A stretch of 64,000 nt of DNA from Tribonema minus (GCA_017506865.1 JAFCMP010000021.1:124001-188000), one strand, 5' to 3'. Shown: positions 46,497 through 56,385, counted from the stretch's first letter. A program made the numbers and translations. The notes: a model not told the origin generated them from the letters alone.

Positions 46497-47090
46497 TTCG
46501 TGAGGAGCAGCAGTGGCAGAAGCCCGCAGCGCAGCAGCAGAGAAGTGAGTGCACGGCGCAGCAGCAGTTGTAGCCGCAGCAGCAACAGCAGACAGAGCAG
46601 CAAAAGCGATTCAACAAAGTGAGCAGGTGGGGATAACAAAAAAACCTGTTACCCCCACCTGGGTCACTGGTGATGCGTTCTGTCACCGGTGAGGCGTTCT
46701 GCTGATGCGTGAATTACCCGCCTGGGTGGGGATAACAAAAAAACATGTTACCCCCACCTGGGTCACTGGTGATGCGTTTTGTCACCGGTGAGGCGTTCTG
46801 CTTATGCGCGTATTACCCGCGTGGGTGGGGATAACAAAAAAATCTGTTACCCCCACCTGGGTGGGGATAGGACCCTGGTTTGTGACTTCTGGTGCAACTC
46901 CACCACAAACTAGGACATGTAGTTCATGGGAAGCAGCAACAGCAGAAGCCCACAGAGCAGCAGCAGAGCAGTGAGTGTATTTGTAGCCGCAGTAGCAACG
47001 GCAGACAGAGCAGCAGCATCGATTCAAAGCGTGAGCAGGTAGCCGCAGCAGCAGAAATAGCAGACAGAGCAGCAGCAGCGATTCAACAAC
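46497..47090. repeat. CAG-rich direct repeats flanking a hairpin array
   Basis: Segments 46497-46630 and 46923-47090 share GCAGCAG-rich wording (GCAGACAGAGCAGCA, GCGATTCAACAA, TGAGCAGGT) and enclose the 99-bp tandem array. Partial copies repeat inside the right segment. Confidence 0.65.
46624..46865. repeat. 99-bp tandem repeat with inverted repeats
   Basis: Units begin at 46626, 46726 and 46825 (about 2.4 copies). Each carries GGTGGGGATAACA facing TGTTACCCCCACC across an 8-base A-rich loop (first copy 46624-46661, 14 of 15 pairs), followed by the palindromes TCACTGGTGA and TCACCGGTGA (the latter also as variants). Strong cruciform or RNA hairpin potential. Confidence 0.85.
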
Positions 47091-47699
47091 TGAGCAGGCT
47101 CTGCGCAACGCTCTTTCTCTCATGACGACTATGCTACAACGTATGATCACCGGGTACGTAACCGTTCTCATCATGGTAGCTTAAGTCACCGCCTACGCAA
47201 GTGTGGTTACCGAGCTGGTAGTCTGCACATTGAGAAGTGGTGTCTTCCAAGATCATGATCTGTGCAAATATGTTTCATGAAATTCTACAGGACAGGCTGC
47301 CGTTGCATCGAGAACCACAGGGTTCCCGTAGATGGCATGGACAGGGCGGTCACAAAAGACGTGTTCTGCAAATAACTCTACATCGTCATTGTAACGTTTA
47401 GCCAGCCATTCTGTATTGATGAAGCATCTGGCTCACGCCAGCCATATACGACGCGAGAGTAGTAGTGAGTGTAGTAGTCATTCACATTACAAGAACGACA
47501 CGGTCACCCCGAGCAGCATTAGCAGATGTCGGGCGTCCTGCAGGCCGTGCACGCGATCGTCGGTTGCAACGATCCGACTGCACGATTCAAAATTGTGCGC
47601 GTGATGCATGCGCGCGCAAACCGGTGCGCGAACGTCCGTTAATGTGTGGCACACTGACTAAAATTATTTTGAATTTATTCCAATAACTGCAAATAGTTC

Positions 47700-49739
47700 A
47701 TGGAAGACGAAGGTCACTGGAAGTATTCGGAACAGCTTTTTGTGTTGGATGAAAAGATGGCATGCATGCTCGGGCTGCACATAATGTATCCAAATCGTCT
47801 AACCTTCCCCTCTAACGAAATGAACGTGCATGCACGTGATTTAGATGACTTCACCACCTCCCTTCGAGATGCATTAGATACAGATGGCGATGTGTGGGAC
47901 CACCAGTTTCGAGTACGGCATGCAGGCAGAGGTGTGATATTGTACATACGCATGTACGCTACAGGAGCGGTCAAGGATGGCGTATTGACAGGTTCGGGAC
48001 ATGACGTCACAGCAGAGGTTCTGCAGATGCACGCTTCGATCGGAACTGAAAAGAGAACTTCGACAGTTGCGGATGCGGAGAGCGAGCTGCACAGGATGCA
48101 CAGCTCGCACAATTGCAACACAATTCATGCGGCCAAAGAAGCCAGTAGGCTGGACAAGAGGCTCAAAGCGCAGCTTGAAGAGGCTGAAGAAGTTGTGCGG
48201 CGCCTGCAGTCGTCACTTGAGAAGAGAATCACAGAGGCAACCAAGGAGGTCGCGAGGTTGCAGCTCGCCTATGATGATGAGTGCATATCCTCAGAACTGG
48301 AGACGAACAGGCTGCAGTTCGTCCACATGAAAAACGTCTCAAAGGCAGAGACGGAGTCGACGAGGTTAGACAACATATACCAAGAGGAGGTCGACAACGC
48401 ATCGAGGGAGGTGACACGCCTGAGAAAAAAGTACAAGGAGGAACAGGGTGAAGTCTCAAGAGCAGCCACTCTGGTTGACGACGACTTTTTATTCAGAACC
48501 ACTCGAGCTGAGGAGGATATACGTAAGCTGAAGCTAACTCAACTGGAAGACTTCCAATCCCAACACAATATGAACTCTATGATTCGTACGATCTGTCATG
48601 AGATCAGGAATCCGCTGCAAGGCATCATTTCAAATACGGAACTGATCTCTACATGGCTCTCCGATTCCAGCATTCTTGACCTGAATGATCGCATCAAAAA
48701 GAGCTCTCATGACATATTAGAGTGCGCACTGTACCAGTCACAAGTACTGGATCAGTTGCTCGATTTCGAGTCGATGCACTTGGAGACGACACCGATTGAC
48801 GACACTCTGGTGCAAAATTCGTCTATCGATACGATGGTCAACAGGGTTTTGTCAATGTTCCAGGAGACATGCAAGGCCAAGGGAATCCTCCTTCATGCGA
48901 CGAAATCTGCTCATCTCAGAGGAGCTTTGCATATGAAGAGCATGCAGACAGTGCTGGTGAACTTCGTGTCCAATGCGGTCAAGTTCACATCGGTCGGCTC
49001 AGTAGATGTCAGCTGTGCGATCCACAACGCAGGTGATCATGTCGATGTGACCATATCAGTTACTGATACTGGTGGAGGAATCGACCCTGCGTTGCGCAGC
49101 AAACTCTTCACTGCCTACGGCGTCAAATCGACAAACATGGCGCAAGCCGGAGCTGGGCTAGGCTTACGAATCAGCGCGTTGTTGGTGGCACGAGTCAATG
49201 GCAAAATCGACTTCAGCACGAGCTCACGAGGCACTACATTCTGGTTCACCTTTCCGTTGATGAATTCTGCTGATGCGTCGACCTCGTTGGAAGGTTCAGA
49301 CATGAGGAGTACCTCATCAGCACACGATGCGCAACTTCGCAGAGTTCTCATTGTGGACGACAACCACATCATAAGGAAGCTGTTCGTAAACATGCTCAGA
49401 GAAGAGTACATCTGCGACACGGCTTGCGACGGCGCTGAAGCGCTACTCAAGTACCGTAAAGCCTATGCAAACGCAGACACAGCGTATGATGTCCTGCTGC
49501 TGGATGCGATAATGCCCATCATGAGCGGCACTGAGTGTGCGGTGGCTATTCGTGAAACGGACGAGTCGACGCCTATCATGTTCTGCTCTGGAGAAATCGG
49601 AAATGTGCTGAAAATGGTGGTCGACGAAGGCATCAACATGTATCTGCTGCTCAAACCCGCTCGACGTGCCAAGGTGCTGGAGACACTCAGTGCGGTGATA
49701 CGGAATTCCCGAAACCCCAAGCATAATGCCGATGAATAA
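47700..49739 (+). CDS. Hybrid histidine kinase with receiver domain
   Basis: 679 residues. After an N-terminal domain of about 115 residues comes a long coiled coil (about 120-290) with repeated ATREVARL-type heptads. The kinase core follows: H-box CHEIRNPLQG with phospho-acceptor His300, N-box NFVSNAVKFT (about 420), G1 DTGGGID (about 456) and G2 GAGLGL (about 483). A receiver domain ends the protein: VLIVDDN (about 550), phospho-acceptor Asp602 in LLLDAIMP and LLKPARR. No membrane span, so it is a soluble phosphorelay protein. Phaeoviruses carry hybrid kinases. The input signal is unknown; the coiled coil may sense or dimerise. No partner phosphotransfer protein is visible nearby. Confidence 0.92.
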   Translation: MEDEGHWKYSEQLFVLDEKMACMLGLHIMYPNRLTFPSNEMNVHARDLDDFTTSLRDALDTDGDVWDHQFRVRHAGRGVILYIRMYATGAVKDGVLTGSGHDVTAEVLQMHASIGTEKRTSTVADAESELHRMHSSHNCNTIHAAKEASRLDKRLKAQLEEAEEVVRRLQSSLEKRITEATKEVARLQLAYDDECISSELETNRLQFVHMKNVSKAETESTRLDNIYQEEVDNASREVTRLRKKYKEEQGEVSRAATLVDDDFLFRTTRAEEDIRKLKLTQLEDFQSQHNMNSMIRTICHEIRNPLQGIISNTELISTWLSDSSILDLNDRIKKSSHDILECALYQSQVLDQLLDFESMHLETTPIDDTLVQNSSIDTMVNRVLSMFQETCKAKGILLHATKSAHLRGALHMKSMQTVLVNFVSNAVKFTSVGSVDVSCAIHNAGDHVDVTISVTDTGGGIDPALRSKLFTAYGVKSTNMAQAGAGLGLRISALLVARVNGKIDFSTSSRGTTFWFTFPLMNSADASTSLEGSDMRSTSSAHDAQLRRVLIVDDNHIIRKLFVNMLREEYICDTACDGAEALLKYRKAYANADTAYDVLLLDAIMPIMSGTECAVAIRETDESTPIMFCSGEIGNVLKMVVDEGINMYLLLKPARRAKVLETLSAVIRNSRNPKHNADE

Positions 49740-49787
49740 TGTGGTAGTCGCTGCAATATTTTTTTTGTAGCGCAGTCAAGTAAAACG

Positions 49788-50237
49788 ATGCTACCTCAGA
49801 TGAGCAGGGGGCTCACGTCGATAGCGGAGTCAATCATTGTGCATCGTGCATGCCGCTTTGAAGTCTTGAAAGACCTGCTCCCATTATACGGCATTGTCCC
49901 TTGCGGAGGATGGCGTACAGGGTACGGGAGCGTCAGAGTTGGAAGGGACGGAAGGGTTCGTGTGTCGGCCTGTTTCTTGAATCGCCAAGTCATCGAGTCT
50001 AAGTTCTGGTGTGGCCTCCCTTTTGAACATGATGTGCTCATCATGGGCGCTGCGGCATGCAGCTGGAGCAAGGGCAGGCCGGTGGAAGAACTGCTGCAAG
50101 TGACGAACGGCGACATTGCGAACCACATCAACAGTTTACTGGAGATGGACATCATATCGCGTGACACAGCGCGCACAGTCCCTGTGGAAGTTGCGATTCG
50201 AGAAATGGCACAGGACTACATTGCGACCGCCAGGTGA
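49788..50237 (+). CDS. Unknown protein
   Basis: 149 residues, beginning 48 bases after the kinase stop on the same strand. It contains YGIVPCGGWRTGYGSVRVGRDGRVRV and a C-terminal helix region SLLEMDIISRDTARTVP. No family recognised. The proximity suggests co-expression with the kinase, but an A/T-rich leader (ATATTTTTTTTG) may be its own promoter. A short hairpin ACATCA-ATTC-TGATGT follows the stop at 50252-50267. Confidence 0.5.
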   Translation: MLPQMSRGLTSIAESIIVHRACRFEVLKDLLPLYGIVPCGGWRTGYGSVRVGRDGRVRVSACFLNRQVIESKFWCGLPFEHDVLIMGAAACSWSKGRPVEELLQVTNGDIANHINSLLEMDIISRDTARTVPVEVAIREMAQDYIATAR

Positions 50238-50290
50238 AAAGGCACCGCACCACATCAATTCTGATGTTATAAATCCCTGTGGCACTGATT

Positions 50291-50650
50291 CTATTCGCCG
50301 TACTCGTCCTCCTCCAGCAGTGCTGACGCCCAGTCTACCATGTCGTCGTCTTCACAGTCAGCTTCCACAATGGCGCGCGCAAATATGAGTTGAACAAATA
50401 ATTTGCAGTCCCAAAATATCAGCATGAGCTGCCTGAACACTGCAGGCTCCCGCAGCCTTGTAGCCGCCCTCGCAATCGCATAAAGGTCAGTTGGCGACAT
50501 CTGGCGCATTTGGGGATCATGCTCAATCATGAAAGTCATCCAGGCGATGACTCCGTGTGACAGAGATCGTGTCCAGCGCAGATATTGGTAATAGTACTCG
50601 TCAAGAACCTTCAAGCTGCGTGCAGTGTTGACATTGACATGAGCATGCAC
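50291..50650 (-). CDS. Small helical acidic protein, unknown
   Basis: 119 residues, mainly helical (LSPTDLYAIARAATRLREP, FWDCKLFVQLIFARAIVEA), ending in the acidic tail LLEEDEYGE. No family recognised. The start at 50650 is the first ATG after the stop-containing leader; an upstream exon cannot be excluded. A GATTC cluster lies about 185-280 bases upstream in the correct orientation. Confidence 0.45.
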   Translation of the reverse strand: MHAHVNVNTARSLKVLDEYYYQYLRWTRSLSHGVIAWMTFMIEHDPQMRQMSPTDLYAIARAATRLREPAVFRQLMLIFWDCKLFVQLIFARAIVEADCEDDDMVDWASALLEEDEYGE

Positions 50651-50834
50651 TAGACCACTCAGCAGGTCAAAGTGACGACGAGACAGATACGGACTGAAAA
50701 ATACACAAAATTGCCCTTACCGTTGCATACGCCTGCTCAAACATTGATTCCGTCACTGTTTGCGCTGCTTGTGCCTACTCTTGCGATTGCTCCGCGTGTG
50801 GCAGGCCCCCTGGTATGCAATACGCGCCGATGAG

Positions 50835-50932
50835 CTGCGAATCTCAATTCACGAATCTGTACTTTACGAATCTGCAGCGTAAAAATCGTGCAAATCTGCG
50901 TTCAGATTCAGACTCGGAGTATTTAACCCCTG
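50835..50932 (-). promoter_or_regulatory. GATTC motif cluster
   Basis: On the minus strand: GAGATTCGCAGC, CAGATTCGTG, CAGATTCGTAAAG and AGATTTGC copies between 50840 and 50930, oriented toward the gene at 50291-50650. The remaining interval to 51241 shows nothing else I can name. Confidence 0.5.
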
Positions 50933-51241
50933 TGTGTCAGTGTCGCTAGTCATCCCTGACAACGAAAACATTTACCAGTAGCATCGCAGCTGCCAACACA
51001 GCATATTCTGACGCCGTTCACGAGCCCCGAACAGCAACCAGATATACCTCCACATATGCTCTGTATGCATTCTGCGAGGCTGTTACAGATGCCTGCGAAG
51101 CAGGTGCATATGAACGTCATTTGCCACGCGTCAACATTTTATTAACTGCCCGAAAGAACAGTCACTCAGGGTGTAAAGATTGTGTACACTAAGTACAAAG
51201 GCAAAAGATTCGGTTGGAATAAGTCGGAGAAGAAGAAAGGG

Positions 51242-52422
51242 ATGAACTACACGATCCGCAAGCACCCGGTAACAGATCTGCCTCGGCTGGTGGATCTCAT
51301 GTTTGAAAAGTCCGAGGAGCAGTTCAACATGCAAGGATGGTGTTTGACAGACTTTTATCTGCTTGTTATATTAGCCAAGATGACTGTCACTGCGGCAGAA
51401 CTTTTTTCAACAATGGGTACAGGAATCAACATCGGCAACACACTTGACACTGCTCAAAATAGTCGAGAAACTGCAGTTATCGCGAGGCGTCTCAGTGCCT
51501 TGTGGTATAAAGGTTTTAGACACGTGCGTTTGCCAGTCACATGGCAGCCCATGGGCATGAGCACATGTAGAGTCAATTCACCGTCCTTTATGGCTTTAGT
51601 GGATGGTGCTGTGACCTCTGCCCTGGCGCTAGGTTTCATTGTGATCCTAAATGCGCATCATGAAGCATGGTTGACTTCGTATGATGCATCTCCTGAAATG
51701 AACGCATACTTTGCAGATATGTGGCGCAAAATTGCACTTCATTTTACCCCCAAGATCACTTAATTTTTGAGCTGCTCAATGAACCTCAAGGCACAATGTC
51801 ACCTTGTACCCCTGCTGCACAACAGCTTACACGCATGCTCAATGCGACAGGCTACAGTGCAGTGCGGGAAGTTTCACAGACTCGGATCATTTCTCTTCAG
51901 CCCAACAATATGGGCAATGCGTGGGCGGCGCGAGCTACGTATCGGACACCGTCGCTCTTGCCTGGGCAGGACAAATTTCTGGGAATTACAGTGCACTCAT
52001 ATGGGCCGCCACAGTTCTCACTGCCCAGTGGTTGCAATGACTACTTCTTGAACTTGGCTGATCCAAAAGCTGCTGTATGCAAGCACGTAAAGACTCTGAT
52101 CGCAGAGCTTGTCAAGCTCAGGCTAGCCTTGGGGAGCACGCCAGTGCATCTTGGCGAATTTGGTGTTGGACGTGAGAACTTGGCAGACAGAGATGCGCCG
52201 ATCGTGCACTTCTACTATAGTACAATGGCACAAATGGCTAGAGATGCATGTATTCCTCCCACTGTTTGGGATGATGGCACTGGCAATGATTTTGAAATTA
52301 CAAACTTTGACAGGGATGCAACTGCAGTAGAGTTTACATTTGATTTGGCAGGAGATGTGTTGGGCATCACAGATAATTCAAGCCCTGCTTATGCGGATCT
52401 TGTCTGTTCAAACATGTGCTGA
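51242..52422 (+). pseudogene. GH5 cellulase-like glycoside hydrolase, apparently broken once
   Basis: The locus has the GH5 signature segments in order: GINIGNTLD, RHVRLPVTWQP, VILNAHHEAW, LIFELLNEPQGT with the catalytic acid Glu, ITVHSYGPPQFS, LGEFGV with the nucleophile Glu, and a closing W in PPTVWDDGTG. GH5 enzymes of this type cut beta-1,4-glucans such as cellulose. A hydrophobic stretch (FYLLVILAKMTVTAAELF) before the domain may be a signal or anchor. It is broken about once; the start is uncertain. A host-derived wall-degrading enzyme acquired by the virus is the likely origin. Confidence 0.75.
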
Positions 52423-52496
52423 CACAGATGTATTTATTGTCATCGTCCCGCCACCGAGTCAAAATGCACAGCACAGCATCAGCGCGTGCGACCTAA

Positions 52497-53547
52497 TCAA
52501 ATAAGGCGCAGTGCAGCGTCCGACAACACAGGATCGGGGAGAACTCCGACAGAGGGGAGAGCGGCGCCATATGTTCGCGGTGTCTTACTGAACATCTTAG
52601 CCTGCTGCGGCAGATGCGTCGTCATGCGCTTGTCGTCGAAGATCTGCTTGCGCTTACGTTGCACTGCAGGTGAAGCGGTCGTTCTAGGCGTCATGCACAC
52701 ATACACTGCAGCCCTCGTGTTGCTCTAAGCGCGCCCTTTCTGGGCTTCTACCCCTTGATGCATCGTCCTACTATCCCAGAGCACCATGTCACGGGCTTTA
52801 GCCAGCACACACGCCTTCTCACAGCCTCTCTTCAAGAAAAAGTCTAAATGCTCCTCGTGAGCATTTTTAGGAAACTTGCTCCAATCGCTGGTGCGCGTGT
52901 CTATATTACAATGTTCCATGTACTGTTTGTGCAGCTTGTAGCTACCCGTAAGCACTCTTGTGGTGGCGTCGCCAGCGTCGACATCGTAGAGGTTGACAGC
53001 CCCCTGCCACGACACCAGCTCGTTGCGCGATGATCGTTGATCACAATGGAACCAGTCGTTGCCTCAGTAAAATCCCTGCAGTCAAGAAAGTAGATCGATG
53101 TCAGACATTGGAGAAAAACTCGAACGCTCTAGCACTAGCAGAAATCTGAATTCTCACCTTCTTGGTATCTTCGAACGGAAGGTGCAAACTGACTCCATCA
53201 AAGCTGGTGATCAGGTCGGGTGTGTCCCAAAGTGTTGAAAACGTCGTGATCACACCGGCAGCACTCCTAACATCCCACACGTATTGAGCGTGTCCGAGCT
53301 TCCAGTGCTGGTACAGCATGGAATGAATGGGCAAAAACTCAGAGAGAACGGCAAAGGTGGAAGGGTCCGCACGCTGCAGGCGACCCTGAGTGAGCGTCTC
53401 GAAAGTGCCCCACATGCTTTCCCTCAGCGAAGGAAGTTCGTCCTCCTGAATGACTGCAGGCACTACAGCAACCCCATCTCTCTCCAGCGCGGCCTTCGCT
53501 TCCTCCAATGCTACGGTACAACTACGGTACTCATCGATCAGGTTCAT
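52497..53547 (-). pseudogene. PhyH-like 2-oxoglutarate/Fe(II) dioxygenase, broken about twice
   Basis: The locus starts at MNLIDEYRS with the helix LERDGVAVVPAVI typical of phytanoyl-CoA dioxygenase relatives. It carries the iron-binding H-x-D in WFHCDQRSS, the NLYDVDAGDATTRVLTGSYKLH strand pair, the distal histidine in DSRTMHQG and a YVCMTPR C-terminal segment. A GTGAGA donor near 53155 indicates one intron. Such enzymes hydroxylate lipids or other small molecules, and a viral family of this type exists. The gene looks decayed, with about two breaks. The substrate cannot be inferred. Confidence 0.6.
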
Positions 53548-53597
53548 GATTTTCGAGGGAAGGACACGAAGTGAACTCGAAAGCCCATCATCGGCGA

Positions 53598-53722
53598 GGG
53601 GAATATACACGGCCGGGGGAATATCATGAAACTGGAGAGGGAATATACAAATACTAAGTGTATATTCTCCGAAATGTATATTCCCCGTGTATATTCCACC
53701 CGGCTGTGTATATTCCCCGCGC
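53598..53722. promoter_or_regulatory. GGAATATACA / TGTATATTCC array between divergent genes
   Basis: At least seven copies of GGGAATATAC or its reverse complement GTATATTCCC lie in 125 bases between the divergent starts at 53547 (minus) and 53791 (plus). Left copies point one way and right copies the other, so the whole forms an imperfect inverted repeat. It is distinct from the GATTC motif. Confidence 0.6.
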
Positions 53723-53790
53723 GGTTCGCCCACAGTTCTCGCTCACTCACACAGCTCAAACGCAGCCACAGGTATTCACACCGCCGCATC

Positions 53791-54768
53791 ATGGAAGCCC
53801 TTATGGAGAAGCTGTGCGTGAAGCCCAGTCAGGCGCGCACCACCTTCATCGACTATAGCGGCGTGAAAGTCAGCCACCAGACTTGGTGCGGTTCTCATAC
53901 ACAGACTGTTGTGGACGGCGACGGGACAGTGTTGCATCTGGAGCTCGTGCCTCTCTTGCCTGGAGCGTACTACATCACTGCGGTGGAGGATATCAAGGCA
54001 GCTCCGGAGGGGGAGAGGGATTGCATTTCGCTGCCGGTACGATGCGGCTTTGTGAAAATTGGAGCGGGGGAAGAGGTCTACTCTGCCGTATCCGACGGCA
54101 TGCGGTGTGATATATCGGAGCACATGTGGACCGAGCGAGAGGGACAGTATTGGGACAACCCGATCTACTCTGACTTCGGTAAGAGAGTGTTCCAGCTGCG
54201 TGGCGATGAAATCGCTGCCGCTGACCTCTCCGTCGGCGACGGCGATGACGATAGCGATGTGTTGGCGGCTTACTTCCTTTATCATCCACACAAGAGTGTC
54301 GACTTCTTCACAAGCAAGCGGCAGCGCAACGGTGAGGAGAAGATAATGGCTTCGCTAGTGCCTGCCGCCATGTGCGGGTTCACTCAGATGATGAAGCTCG
54401 GATACTACCTCGACTTCATGCCGCAGCACCCGTACCAGGCGCAGTCGATGTGCATGAGGGATGGTCATATTGCACTAGTGGGGGTCTACCCGAGACGGGT
54501 CAGCAGATCGAGCAGCACCGATGCGCTTCAGCGTGTGTGGGGGAATCAATACAGTGTGTTTTTTGAGCACTTTTTCTACTGGCGCTCAGGGGAGCCATCT
54601 CTGACACAGGTGAAGGATGTGATAGAGGATGCGTGGGCGATGGAGGATGAGGATGCATTCTGTGCAAAGTTGTTTGCCATTTTTCGGCCACAGCTAGGGC
54701 CAGGGGATGTGTCGCCTGTTGAAGTCTTGGCTGATCACGATGTCAAGCGCGTCAAGACGTCTGTTTAG
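53791..54768 (+). CDS. Unknown protein, possibly structural
   Basis: 325 residues from MEALMEKLC at 53791; the frame is open upstream but only through the motif array. Mixed alpha/beta composition, with acidic patch VGDGDDDSDVLAAYFLYHP, then YYLDFMPQHPYQAQSM and a C-terminal DVIEDAWAMEDEDAF. No family recognised. It precedes the packaging ATPase by about 118 bases on the same strand, a setting usual for virion genes. Confidence 0.55.
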   Translation: MEALMEKLCVKPSQARTTFIDYSGVKVSHQTWCGSHTQTVVDGDGTVLHLELVPLLPGAYYITAVEDIKAAPEGERDCISLPVRCGFVKIGAGEEVYSAVSDGMRCDISEHMWTEREGQYWDNPIYSDFGKRVFQLRGDEIAAADLSVGDGDDDSDVLAAYFLYHPHKSVDFFTSKRQRNGEEKIMASLVPAAMCGFTQMMKLGYYLDFMPQHPYQAQSMCMRDGHIALVGVYPRRVSRSSSTDALQRVWGNQYSVFFEHFFYWRSGEPSLTQVKDVIEDAWAMEDEDAFCAKLFAIFRPQLGPGDVSPVEVLADHDVKRVKTSV

Positions 54769-54886
54769 TCTAGTCGCAGCACGCTTGGAAAAAATGCGAG
54801 TCGTGCGTAAATACAAAGATACTCATACGAGCTCATGCCGCTTCTGTGCAGGTTCTTTTTTTTTGTTGCCTCGTTGTGAAGGTGTC

Positions 54887-55753
54887 ATGATGAATGCGGA
54901 TGCCAACACAAATCGAATCAGCGTCAAAAGGTTTGACATTTCGATGTTGGCGAGGAAGAACTTCACAATGACATTGACAGGCAAACGTGGGACCGGGAAA
55001 TCCTATCTTACCAAGGACATCATGTACCATTTGCACAAGGCTGGTTTTCCCAGATGCTGTGTTTTCTCGCAAACTGAATCTGCGAACGGATTCTTCAGCA
55101 CTTTTGTGCCGGGCGTGTTCATTCATAGCCCGTTCGACCTCAATGTGCTTGCGAACATACTGAAGCAGCAGAAGGATCTCATCATGAAGCAAAAGCTCGG
55201 TCAGATACCTGCTGACCAGGACACGCGATTACTGATAGTTCTGGACGATTGTGCATACGATAAGAAAATTCTAAGTTCCCCCATAATTCGCGAGATAATG
55301 ATGAACGGTCGTCATTACTTCATTTCTCTGGTAGTGACTCTCCAGTATTTGGTCGACTTCGCCCCTTCCCTGCGCGCCAATGTTGACGTCGCCCTTTTCC
55401 TGAAGGACAACATCAAGGGTAACAGAGAGAGGATCTGGAAACACTTCTGTGGTATGTTTTCAGATTACAAAGTGTTTGAAGCTGTGTTCGAAAGCTGTAC
55501 GGCCAACTTTGAGTGCCTGTGCGTGGATAATACCATCTCGAGCACTGACAATGAAGACATTGTTTCATACTACAAAGCAGGCGAACACGAGTTCAAATTT
55601 GGTAACCGGAGTCTCTGGCGGTTCCATGACAAGGTCTATTTGAGCGAGGAAGATGAATTCGTTATGCGTCAGCAGATGGCAGTACAGCAGGCCGTGCAGC
55701 AGAGTGTGACCAAAGTGACCAGCAGCGGACTGATAACTGTTGTGCGGGAGTGA
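54887..55753 (+). CDS. A32-type genome-packaging ATPase
   Basis: 288 residues from MMNADANTNR at 54887. Walker A is GKRGTGKS at 32-39 and Walker B is LLIVLDD (Asp120-Asp121); FVxTLQYLVD-type sensing strand SLVVTLQYLVDFAPSLR follows, then DVALFLKDNIKGNRERIWKHF. This is the FtsK/HerA-superfamily ATPase that drives DNA into the capsid in Nucleocytoviricota, one of the hallmark genes. Its length is normal and the frame is whole. It is preceded by a long T-run. A Gln-rich C-terminus QQMAVQQAVQQSV is slightly unusual. Confidence 0.9.
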   Translation: MMNADANTNRISVKRFDISMLARKNFTMTLTGKRGTGKSYLTKDIMYHLHKAGFPRCCVFSQTESANGFFSTFVPGVFIHSPFDLNVLANILKQQKDLIMKQKLGQIPADQDTRLLIVLDDCAYDKKILSSPIIREIMMNGRHYFISLVVTLQYLVDFAPSLRANVDVALFLKDNIKGNRERIWKHFCGMFSDYKVFEAVFESCTANFECLCVDNTISSTDNEDIVSYYKAGEHEFKFGNRSLWRFHDKVYLSEEDEFVMRQQMAVQQAVQQSVTKVTSSGLITVVRE

Positions 55754-55766
55754 TGATGCTTTCTTT

Positions 55767-56321
55767 TTAGCCCTTCTTCGGTGCGCGCCTCCTCACTACC
55801 TTTTTGACCTTTGAAGGTGCGGAGGGCGCTTTCGCAGCATGTGCTCCATCTCCGGCGACGGCATTGACGCCGGTCGGCTTGGATGTGGTTCTCTTCAGCG
55901 CAGCCGCCTCAGCAGGCACTGGGGGCTTGACAGGCGCTGAAGGGGGCATGGAGGAAGGCTTCGCTGGCTCAGGTGTTTTCACATCGGATACTTTTAAAAT
56001 GGGCACAGCCACCACGTCGGCAGCAGCAGCTCTATACTCCTCCAGTACCTGCTTGGCAGTCTTGAAATGGGGCTTCTGAGGTCGGGCATCTTCAGCCGCA
56101 CTTGAACTGGCGGCAGGCACTGGCACTGGTGCGGGCACTGGCACTGGTGCGGGTGGGGGGGTGTCAACCTCAGCTTGAGGCGCTACAAGCTCCACAGAAA
56201 CTTGTGGTGTCGCAGCGGGTGCCTGTGGCGTCGGCGCTGGTGGGTCGAGCGGGTGGTCCTTGCGAACATCCAGCTTGCCGGTGATGAAAGTCATGAATGA
56301 GCTGTTCTCTGTGGTAGTCAT
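55767..56321 (-). CDS. Proline/alanine-rich protein with basic C-terminus
   Basis: 184 residues from MTTTENSSFMTF. A Pro-Ala-Val repeat (about 45-75) is followed by HFKTAKQVLEEYRAAAADVV and a strongly basic end KVKKVVRRRAPKKG. Composition resembles virion core or DNA-condensing proteins. It converges with the packaging ATPase, leaving 13 bases between stops. No family recognised. Confidence 0.55.
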   Translation of the reverse strand: MTTTENSSFMTFITGKLDVRKDHPLDPPAPTPQAPAATPQVSVELVAPQAEVDTPPPAPVPVPAPVPVPAASSSAAEDARPQKPHFKTAKQVLEEYRAAAADVVAVPILKVSDVKTPEPAKPSSMPPSAPVKPPVPAEAAALKRTTSKPTGVNAVAGDGAHAAKAPSAPSKVKKVVRRRAPKKG

Positions 56322-56385
56322 AACATATTTTTTTTGCTCTGTGCGCACCATGCACAAGCTGACGCTTGGCTTTTAAGACATCTCT

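Larger units (their letters stand above)
46013..47699. other. Repeat- and hairpin-rich non-coding region between divergent genes
   Basis: About 1.7 kb without a supportable gene, between a minus-strand gene and the plus-strand histidine kinase. It contains telomere-like CCCTAA variants (46448-46479), CAG-rich direct repeats, a 99-bp tandem repeat with large inverted repeats, and a final AT-rich stretch before 47700. Confidence 0.6.
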
